Assembly: GCA_050746205.1 (NCBI GenBank)
Contig: JBOGKW010000214.1
Span: 1 to 5,028 of the forward strand
Source of the DNA: JAKAUF01 sp050746205
GTDB taxonomy: Bacteria > Acidobacteriota > Terriglobia > Terriglobales > SCQP01
Reading direction: 5' to 3'
DNA length: 5,028 nucleotides
How positions within the stretch are numbered: the stretch's first letter is position 1; each line of letters begins with the position of its first letter. This document shows positions 1 through 5,028 of the stretch, piece after piece. The notes below the pieces were generated by a model. The model ran no database searches and had not been told where the DNA came from. It saw only the letters and a program-made list of their open reading frames with translations. The position numbers and the translations under genes were made by a program.

Positions 1-69
1 CCGGCGTTGCGAATTTCGATGTACGGCGGCGGGGTGGTTTCAGTCACCTCGGGCATAGACATCCATTAG
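1..69 (+). CDS. ftsW: Probable C-terminal end of FtsW (partial)
   Basis: Frame 1 is open from the left edge to a TAG at 67-69 and gives 22 residues. They include ISMYGGG followed by VVSVTSG. FtsW/RodA (SEDS) glycosyltransferases carry a P-x-x-x-IS-YGGS-S motif just before their last membrane helix, and the neighbouring murG makes ftsW the expected upstream gene in a dcw cluster. FtsW polymerises lipid II into septal glycan at the membrane. The match is loose: there is an extra Met before YGG, and the protein stops about 13 residues after the motif with a polar GIDIH end, so the last helix would be short or incomplete. It shares its reading frame with murG, separated by the TAG. The call leans on position as much as on sequence; an unrelated short frame or a damaged ftsW end are alternatives. 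Confidence 0.45.
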   Translation, partial: PALRISMYGGGVVSVTSGIDIH

Positions 70-92
70 ACCATCCATGCAGACCACCATGC
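57..92 (+). repeat. Three-copy imperfect tandem repeat at the ftsW-murG junction
   Basis: Three adjacent units read AGACATCCATT (57-67), AGACCATCCATGC (68-80) and AGACCACCATGC (81-92). They are 11, 13 and 12 bases long and share an AGAC-CCAT core. The array spans the stop codon of the upstream frame and the start of the murG leader, and copies 2 and 3 each contain an ATG (77 and 89). The units are not multiples of three, so the array is not a simple coding repeat. Its lower GC content contrasts with the surroundings. No function is assigned; replication slippage is the simplest origin. Confidence 0.6.
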
Positions 93-93
93 C

Positions 94-117
94 GGGGCTG
101 GGGTGGGGCGAGGTGGG
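94..117 (+). other. Canonical G-quadruplex-type motif at the murG start
   Basis: Four G runs occur on the coding strand: GGGG 94-97, GGGG 100-103, GGGG 105-108 and GGG 115-117. The loops are 2, 1 and 6 bases, which fits the usual G3+N1-7 pattern. The motif lies across or just ahead of the possible murG GTG starts (103, 130) and includes the only GAGGTG Shine-Dalgarno-like stretch (110-115). If it folds in the mRNA it could hinder initiation. The sequence pattern is certain; folding and function are not, since such runs arise by chance in G-rich DNA. Confidence 0.45.
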
Positions 118-1335
118 CTACACTGCGGCGTGGGGCAAACGCCCATCCAGACGGTGGTGATCGCCGGGGGAGGGACCGGCGGACATCTGATTCCTGGGCT
201 GGCGGTGGCGCGGGAGTTGGTGGCGCGCGGGGTGCAGCGGATTGTGTTCGTGGGCACGGCGCGGGGGGTGGAGCGGGCGCTGGTGCCGGCGGCAGGCTTC
301 GATTTGGAACTGATCGAGGTCGGCGGATTGAAGCGGGTGGGATGGCAAAAGACGTGGCGGACGCTACGGGCGCTGCCGAAGGCGGTGGGTCAATGCCGGC
401 GAATCCTGAGCGAAACCGCCGCGCCGGTGGTGCTGGGCATTGGAGGTTATGCCAGCGGACCGATGCTGCTGGCCGCGGCGCGGGCGCGGCGGCGGGTGGT
501 GTTGCTGGAAATCAATGCGCGGGCGGGACTGGCGAACCGCCTGGCGGCACGGTGGGCGGATGCGGCGGCGGTGGCGTTTCCGGAGACAGTGCGGCAGTTC
601 CGCCGAGCCGTGGTGACCGGGGTGCCGGTGCGGCAGGTGTTTTTTTCGGCAGCGGCGCCGGCGCCCGGCGATCCGCCGCAGCTCTTGGTCTTTGGAGGCA
701 GTCAGGGGGCACGGGCCATCAACCAGGCCATGGTGGCGGCGGCGCGCATCTGGAATGCCAAGGGAGTACCCATACGAGCGCTCCATCAGACTGGGGTGGG
801 TGAATATAATCGAGTCCTGGAGTTGTACCGCGAAGCGGGCGTAGAAGTTGCCGACCCCGCGCGCGGTGGAGGGGAGACGGCGGCGGAAGCGTACGTGCGA
901 ACCGCGACGGCGGCGAAGACGGCGATCCGGGTACGGGCCTTTATTGACGATATGGCGGGAGCGATGGCACAGGCTTCTCTGATTGTGTGCCGCAGCGGGG
1001 CAAGCACGCTGGGCGAGTTGGCGGCGTCGGGCCGAGCGGCGCTGCTGATTCCCTTCCCCGGCGCGACCGACGCACACCAGTTGCGCAACGCGCGCGCCTA
1101 CCAGGCGGCGGGAGCGGCGGCGGTTTTGGAGCAAAAGGAGTTAAACGGGGAGCGGCTGGCGGCGGAGGTCGAGGGGCTGCTGGCGGCGCCGGAGCGGCGG
1201 GCGGCGATGGCCGACGCGGTGCGCCAATGGTCGCGCCCGGATGCGGCCGGGGCGATCGCGGATTTGGTGTTGGAGAGCGGGGCGCATTCAGGCGGGGACG
1301 CCGGCGCCGAAGGGCGAACGGAAACGCGGCAATGA
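103..1335 (+). CDS. murG: UDP-GlcNAc--lipid I GlcNAc transferase MurG
   Basis: MurG adds GlcNAc from UDP-GlcNAc to lipid I at the inner face of the cytoplasmic membrane to give lipid II (GT-B fold, GT28 family). Visible hallmarks, numbered from the GTG at 103, are the first glycine loop GGGTGGH (22-28), the second GIGGYASGP (112-120) and the third GGSQGARAINQ (198-208). The C-terminal half has FIDDM (280-284) and the donor-site block CRSGASTLGEL (296-306), whose Glu305 matches the conserved Glu of E. coli MurG, then QLRNA further on. At 410 residues it is longer than the usual 350-370. The extra length is an N-terminal extension, an Ala/Gly-rich insert near 253-274 and a hydrophilic tail after about 391. 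The start is uncertain. GTG 103 is the longest option; GTG 130 is preceded by GAGGTG at 110-115 and gives a more typical N terminus; GTG 154 or 157 would clip the first strand. The stop overlaps murC by four bases (ATGA), implying coupled translation. Confidence 0.93.
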   Translation: MGRGGLHCGVGQTPIQTVVIAGGGTGGHLIPGLAVARELVARGVQRIVFVGTARGVERALVPAAGFDLELIEVGGLKRVGWQKTWRTLRALPKAVGQCRRILSETAAPVVLGIGGYASGPMLLAAARARRRVVLLEINARAGLANRLAARWADAAAVAFPETVRQFRRAVVTGVPVRQVFFSAAAPAPGDPPQLLVFGGSQGARAINQAMVAAARIWNAKGVPIRALHQTGVGEYNRVLELYREAGVEVADPARGGGETAAEAYVRTATAAKTAIRVRAFIDDMAGAMAQASLIVCRSGASTLGELAASGRAALLIPFPGATDAHQLRNARAYQAAGAAAVLEQKELNGERLAAEVEGLLAAPERRAAMADAVRQWSRPDAAGAIADLVLESGAHSGGDAGAEGRTETRQ

Positions 1336-2786
1336 TGCACTTTTCCCAAGCCCGGCACGTGCATTTCGTGGGCATTGGCGGCATCGGCATGAGCGGCATC
1401 GCGGAGGTGCTGTTGACGCTGGGGTGGCCGGTGAGCGGCAGCGATTTGAAGCCGTCGCCGATGACCGACCGGCTGGCTCGGCTGGGGGCACGGATTCACT
1501 TTGGCCACGCGGCGGAGAACGTGGACGGGGCCGAGGTGGTGGTGGTCTCCAGCGCGGTGGCGGCGGACAACCCGGAGATCGTGGCGGCGAAGGCGCGGCA
1601 AGCGCCGGTGATTCCGCGGGCGGAGATGCTGGCCGAGCTGATGCGGCTGAAGTTCGGCATTGCCGTGGCCGGGATGCACGGCAAAACCACGACCACCTCG
1701 ATGATCGCGCACGTGCTGGCCGCGAGCGGACGGGACCCGACCGTGGTCGTGGGCGGGCGGGTGGACGCGATGGGGTCGAATGCGCGGCTGGGAAAGTCGG
1801 AGTACTTGGTGGCCGAGGCCGATGAGAGCGACCGGTCATTTCTGTCCCTCTCGCCGATTTTGAGCGTCATCACCAACCTGGACCGGGAGCATCTCGATTG
1901 TTACCGCGATCTGGCGGATATTCAGACCGCCTTCGTCACCTTCGCGCAGCGCGTGCCGTTCTACGGGGCAGTGCTGATCGGCGGGGATGAGGAGGCGGCG
2001 CGGGCGATCGTGCAGCGCATTGCGCGGCGAGTGCTGACCTACGGCGTGGACGGGGGCAACGACTTGCAGGTCGCGGAGTTGCGCAGCGGGCCGTGGTCGG
2101 TGGAGTTCCGGCTGGAGGCGACGGCGGCGGCAGCGGCCTTCTTCCAGGCGGCGGCGCAGCAGCCCTGCCCGCGGGACCTGGGCACGTTCCGGTTGCAGGT
2201 GGCAGGACGGCATAACGCGCTAAACGCGACGGCGGCGGTGGCGGCGGGACTGTTGCTGGGTTGCGAGCTGGAGACGATCCGCACGGCCATGGCGGAGTTT
2301 GGCGGGGTGGACCGGCGATTCCAAAAGAAGGGAGTGGTGGGCGGGGTCACCGTGGTGGACGATTATGGCCATCACCCGACGGAGATCGCGGCGACGCTGG
2401 CGGCGGCGCGGGATTGCGGGCCCGGAAAGATTGTCATGATCTTTCAGCCACACCGGTACACGCGGACGCAAAAGCTGCACCAAGAGTTTGTGCGTGCGCT
2501 GGCGGGCGCCGATGCGGTGATCCTGCTGGACATCTACGCTGCCAGCGAACCGCCGATCGCGGGGGTGACGGCGGAGGGCTTGGCGGCGGACCTGCACGCG
2601 GCGGGCGTGGCCGCCGAATACGCTCCGAACGCCGCCACGGCGGTGGCGCGGGCGGTGGCGCGGGCCGCGCCGGGGGACCTGATCTTGACGCAAGGGGCGG
2701 GGAACGTTTCGGCGCTGGCGGAGAAGCTGCTGGGGGCGCTTAAGCTCCGGCCCGCGGCGGCGGCGCAGGCGGCGCGCCACCGCTAG
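1332..2786 (+). CDS. murC: UDP-N-acetylmuramate--L-alanine ligase MurC
   Basis: MurC is the cytoplasmic ATP-dependent ligase that attaches L-alanine to UDP-MurNAc, the first step of the peptide stem. All three Mur ligase domains are visible in 484 residues, close to the family's usual 450-490. The N-terminal UDP-binding Rossmann motif is HFVGIGGIGMSG (11-22). The ATP P-loop is GMHGKTTTT (114-122). The magnesium/substrate block is EADESD (162-167), followed by a TNLDREHLD segment. Then come GRHN (292-295), DRRFQ (327-331), DDYGHHP (343-349) and FQPHRYTRT (from 371), typical of MurC. The frame is open upstream of 1332, but the homology begins only after that ATG, and ATGATG (1332, 1335) overlaps the murG TGA, so either ATG is the likely start. 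No strong Shine-Dalgarno is seen, which suits coupling to murG. An Ala-rich insert from about 263 to 280 and an Ala/Arg tail are the unusual parts. The P-loop has Met where Thr or Ser is commoner; this may be normal for the lineage. Confidence 0.97.
   Translation: MMHFSQARHVHFVGIGGIGMSGIAEVLLTLGWPVSGSDLKPSPMTDRLARLGARIHFGHAAENVDGAEVVVVSSAVAADNPEIVAAKARQAPVIPRAEMLAELMRLKFGIAVAGMHGKTTTTSMIAHVLAASGRDPTVVVGGRVDAMGSNARLGKSEYLVAEADESDRSFLSLSPILSVITNLDREHLDCYRDLADIQTAFVTFAQRVPFYGAVLIGGDEEAARAIVQRIARRVLTYGVDGGNDLQVAELRSGPWSVEFRLEATAAAAAFFQAAAQQPCPRDLGTFRLQVAGRHNALNATAAVAAGLLLGCELETIRTAMAEFGGVDRRFQKKGVVGGVTVVDDYGHHPTEIAATLAAARDCGPGKIVMIFQPHRYTRTQKLHQEFVRALAGADAVILLDIYAASEPPIAGVTAEGLAADLHAAGVAAEYAPNAATAVARAVARAAPGDLILTQGAGNVSALAEKLLGALKLRPAAAAQAARHR
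2642..2665 (+). repeat. Perfect 12-base tandem duplication inside murC
   Basis: GGTGGCGCGGGC occurs twice back to back (2642-2653 and 2654-2665). It is in frame and encodes a doubled Ala-Val-Ala-Arg in the C-terminal domain of MurC, in a helix-like stretch before the APGDLILTQGAGN segment. The in-frame length keeps the protein intact. A recent slippage event or simple low-complexity codon use would both explain it. Confidence 0.6.
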
Positions 2787-2804
2787 CGGCGGGGTCAACG
2801 CACG

Positions 2805-3731
2805 GTGGTGAAGAAACCAACCCCGGAGGACGAAACCGCTCCGCCGCGGCCGCCGGAGGCAGACGGGGCAAGGCGGGGCGAGGAGGAAGAAGACGACGGC
2901 GCTCACGCCTACCGGCGGCGACCGCGGCCGGTGCGGGTGCGGCAGCGACGGGAGGCGGCGATCGCGGCGCGGCTGGGCCGCGGCATGCGGCGGCTGTGGC
3001 CGCTCTGGGTGGTGTTGGCATTGGCGTGGGTGGTGTACCACGTCGCTACCACCAGCCCAGCGTTCGTGCTAGCCGGCTCGCGAGACATTCAGGTGGAGGG
3101 GGCGCCGCTGGCGCCCCGGACGCAGGTGCGGCGGATCTTCGCGGCCGATCTGGGACGCAACATTTACTTCATTCCGCTGGCGAGGCGGGAGCAAGCGCTG
3201 GAACAGCTGCCTTGGGTGCGGCGGGCGGCGGTGTTGCGGATTTGGCCCAACCGCCTGGTGGTGCGACTGGAGCAGCGGACGCCGGTGGCGTTCGCGCGAC
3301 GGGGAACCGCGCTGGAGCTGATTGACGCCGACGGCGCGCTGCTGCCGCTGCCGCCGCGCGGGGAGTTTCACTTTGCGGTGCTGACGGGGCTGCGGCAGGG
3401 GCCGGACGAGCGGGCGGAGCGGCAGCAGCAGGTGGCGCAGTATTTGGCGGTCGAGCAAGCGCTGGCGCCGGCGGGAGCGGGGACGGCGATCTCCGAGGTC
3501 AATGTCGCCGACAGCGAGAACACGATCCTCTCGCTGGCGCAATCGGACGGGAGCACGATCCGGCTGGAGCTGGGCGATCGGGATTATCTGGCGCGGTACC
3601 GGCTGTTCGCGGCGCACATCGCCGCATGGCGGAGCGAATATCCGAATCTGCGGTCGGTGAATCTCCGCTATGCTGGCCAGGCGATCTTGGACTCCGGGCA
3701 AGGCGGGAGGACGCGCCAGGCGGCGCATTGA
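2805..3731 (+). CDS. ftsQ: Cell division protein FtsQ (POTRA domain)
   Basis: FtsQ is a single-pass inner-membrane protein of the FtsQLB complex that links the cytoplasmic ring to septal wall synthesis. The 308 residues show the expected order. A cytoplasmic tail of about 62 residues has an acidic block (EEEEDD, 26-31) followed by an Arg-rich block. A single hydrophobic helix follows at about 64-80 (WPLWVVLALAWVV). A POTRA domain covers about 88-163, with LPWVRRAAVLRIWPNRL (135-151) and EQRTPVA as its hallmark. The FtsQ beta domain then ends in SVNLRYAGQAIL (284-295). The start is GTG at 2805 or the adjacent GTG at 2808, 18 bases after the murC stop, with only a weak GGCGGGG stretch as ribosome site. 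It is probably in the same transcript as murC. The cytoplasmic tail is long and strongly charged. Overall sequence conservation in FtsQ is low, but domain order and position make the call firm. Confidence 0.93.
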   Translation: MVKKPTPEDETAPPRPPEADGARRGEEEEDDGAHAYRRRPRPVRVRQRREAAIAARLGRGMRRLWPLWVVLALAWVVYHVATTSPAFVLAGSRDIQVEGAPLAPRTQVRRIFAADLGRNIYFIPLARREQALEQLPWVRRAAVLRIWPNRLVVRLEQRTPVAFARRGTALELIDADGALLPLPPRGEFHFAVLTGLRQGPDERAERQQQVAQYLAVEQALAPAGAGTAISEVNVADSENTILSLAQSDGSTIRLELGDRDYLARYRLFAAHIAAWRSEYPNLRSVNLRYAGQAILDSGQGGRTRQAAH

Positions 3732-3774
3732 CGGTCGGTGCGGCTGGCACAGGGCCCCCAAGGGCGGCAGGAGC

Positions 3775-3805
3775 GGGCGGCCTGAGGCGATGTGAAGGCC
3801 CGCCC
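3775..3805 (+). other. GC-rich hairpin in the ftsQ-ftsA gap
   Basis: GGGCGG-CCT (3775-3783) can pair with AGG-C-CCGCCC (3796-3805), giving nine base pairs with one bulged C and a 12-base loop. It sits in the only sizeable gap of the window (3732-3841). No T run follows, so it does not look like an intrinsic terminator, and ftsA continues on the same strand. I see no convincing -35/-10 pair in the gap. GC-rich DNA forms such stems easily, so this may be incidental; a role in mRNA processing or in setting ftsA level is speculative. Confidence 0.3.
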
Positions 3806-3841
3806 CGTGGGCGCGTGGTAAGTTGGAAATGATCCTTGCCC

Positions 3842-5028
3842 ATGCCGCCCGCCGCACCGTTGGCTGTACTTGACCTCGGCACCGCCAAGACCGTGCTGGC
3901 CGTCTGCGAGGAACGGGACGGCGAACTGCGATATCTGGCGCATGGGGAGGTCGAGTCCCGGGGGTTGCGCAAGGGGCAGGTCGTGCAGCTGGATTTTGCC
4001 ACCGCGGCGGTGAAGGAGGCGGCGGCGGTGGTCGAGGCGGAGTTGGGGTTTCCCCTGGAGCGAGTGTTTCTTAGCCTGACGGGAGCGCAGCCGATTGGGA
4101 TGGCGAGCCAGGCGGGGGTGGCGCTCGCGTCGCGCAGCCGCGAGGTGACGCGGGAGGACACGCGGCGGGCGTTGGAGTTGGCGCGAGAACTGGATCTGCC
4201 CAGCGACCGCGAGATGCTCCACGTGCTGCCGCAGGAGTTCGTGCTCGACGGGCAAGGTGGGGTGCGCGATCCGGTGGGCATGCTCGCCAGCCGGCTGGAG
4301 GCGCGGGTGTTCATCCTGACGGTGGCGGCGGTGGCGCAGCAGAACGCCGTGCTGGTGGCCAATCGGGCGGGGCTGGAAGTGGAGGAGATGATTTTCGCGC
4401 CGCTGGCGTCGGCGGAGATTTTGCTGCGCGCCGAGGACCGCGAGATGGGGGTCGCGGTGGTGGACATCGGCGCGGGTTCCACCAGTTGGGTTGCCTATTT
4501 GCACGGCATGCCGTTTCACGCCGCGGCGATTCCGGTCGGCGGGGAGCACTTCACCAACGATTTGGCGATCGCGTTCAACATCCCCCGGGAGGAGGCGGAG
4601 CGGATCAAGCTGGCGTTTGGCTGTGCCACCGCGGAGGGCATCAACGCGGCAACCTTGGTGGAAACGCCGAGCCTGGCGGGACGGCCGGCGCGCGAGCTGC
4701 CGCAGCGGCGGATCTGCGATTGCCTGGAGAGCCGGGCGCGGGAGCTGACGCAGTTGGTCCGCGACGAGCTGGCCCGGACAGGGCTGCTGCGGGCGATGGG
4801 GGCGGGGATCTATTTGACTGGCGGCGGCGGCAAGCTCGCAGGCTTTGCCGAGCTGCTGGAGGCGGAGTTGGCGATGCCGGTGCGGATGGCGACGCCGGAG
4901 TTGGTCCATGGCATGCCGGCGAAGTTGGCGGCGCCGGAGTACAGTTTTGTGGATGGCGCTTGCTATTACGCGCACCGGGTCCGGTATCATCGAGCGCCGC
5001 CGCAGAAGCCGTGGGAGCGGTGGCTGGA
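3842..5028 (+). CDS. ftsA: Cell division protein FtsA (3' end outside window)
   Basis: FtsA is the actin-like ATPase that anchors FtsZ to the membrane and recruits later divisome proteins. The frame is open from ATG 3842 to the right edge, 395 codons without a stop. Phosphate-1 loop: LDLGTAKTVLAV (10-21). The 1C (SHS2) subdomain, specific to FtsA, lies at roughly 84-160. Phosphate-2 loop: VVDIGAGST (206-214), followed by PVGGEHFTNDLA and the FNIPREEAERIK helix (246-256). Adenosine motif: YLTGGGGKLAGF (324-335). The final visible residues, PPQKPWERWL, probably begin the linker and the C-terminal amphipathic membrane helix, so little is likely missing, as the family is usually about 400-420 residues. 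An in-frame TGA at 3830-3832 limits the start to TTG 3836 or ATG 3842; ATG fits the family. The Shine-Dalgarno is weak (GGAA near 3825). An out-of-frame ATG at 3829 opens a 14-codon frame across the start. ftsZ is expected next. Confidence 0.96.
   Translation, partial: MPPAAPLAVLDLGTAKTVLAVCEERDGELRYLAHGEVESRGLRKGQVVQLDFATAAVKEAAAVVEAELGFPLERVFLSLTGAQPIGMASQAGVALASRSREVTREDTRRALELARELDLPSDREMLHVLPQEFVLDGQGGVRDPVGMLASRLEARVFILTVAAVAQQNAVLVANRAGLEVEEMIFAPLASAEILLRAEDREMGVAVVDIGAGSTSWVAYLHGMPFHAAAIPVGGEHFTNDLAIAFNIPREEAERIKLAFGCATAEGINAATLVETPSLAGRPARELPQRRICDCLESRARELTQLVRDELARTGLLRAMGAGIYLTGGGGKLAGFAELLEAELAMPVRMATPELVHGMPAKLAAPEYSFVDGACYYAHRVRYHRAPPQKPWERWL

Noticed and set aside
616..646. 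Possible intrinsic terminator: ACCGG/CCGGT stem followed by T7
   Set aside because: The stem has only five pairs and the T run begins about ten bases after it, inside the murG coding region.
364..1134. 256-codon open frame on the - strand opposite murG
   Set aside because: Arg-rich low-complexity translation, antisense to a well-supported MurG.
987..1331. Upstream extension of the murC frame by 115 codons
   Set aside because: The extension lies wholly within murG in another frame, is Gly/Arg-rich, and MurC homology starts only after the ATG at 1332.
2261..2743. 160-codon + strand frame inside murC
   Set aside because: Gly/Arg-rich shadow frame of murC without any motif.
3728..3756. TTGACG as a -35 element for an ftsA promoter
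   Set aside because: The position 17 bases downstream is AGGGCC, with no -10-like sequence, and TTGA overlaps the ftsQ stop.
3499..4482. 327-codon open frame on the - strand across ftsQ, the gap and ftsA
   Set aside because: Ser/Ala/Arg-rich translation without domain features, antisense to two confirmed genes.
3668..4990. 440-codon open frame on the - strand opposite ftsA
   Set aside because: It is fully antisense to a clear FtsA, its translation is Arg/His/Pro/Gln-rich with no recognisable motif, and it is the usual by-product of GC-rich codon use.

Overview
This window is a stretch of a division and cell wall (dcw) gene cluster, all on the + strand. The order is a probable C-terminal scrap of ftsW, then murG, murC, ftsQ and the first roughly 395 codons of ftsA, which runs off the right edge. 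The DNA is very GC-rich (about 70% by eye) and the coding strand is rich in G. Codon third positions are mostly G or C, which explains the many long false open frames on the other strand.

The organism is a high-GC Gram-negative-type bacterium. The murG-murC-ftsQ-ftsA order, with no murB or ddl between murC and ftsQ, together with the general look of MurC, suggests Acidobacteriota. That assignment is inference from gene order and recalled family resemblance; no search was run.

Layout: bases 1-69 hold the tail of the upstream gene. Bases 57-130 are a compact junction with a three-copy imperfect repeat, a G-quadruplex-type motif and an uncertain murG start. murG ends in an ATGA overlap with murC (1332-1335). 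murC is followed after 18 bases by ftsQ with a GTG start. The only real gap between genes is 3732-3841 (110 bases), before ftsA.

Functionally, MurG makes lipid II at the inner face of the membrane and MurC makes UDP-MurNAc-L-Ala in the cytoplasm. FtsQ is the bitopic scaffold of the FtsQLB division complex. FtsA is the actin-like anchor that would tether FtsZ, whose gene is expected just past the right edge. The set links precursor synthesis to septum assembly in one likely co-transcribed unit.

I see no mobile element, CRISPR array, RNA gene or novel defence-like system. The window is an ordinary core region, and its more unusual signals are concentrated at the ftsW-murG junction and in the ftsQ-ftsA gap.
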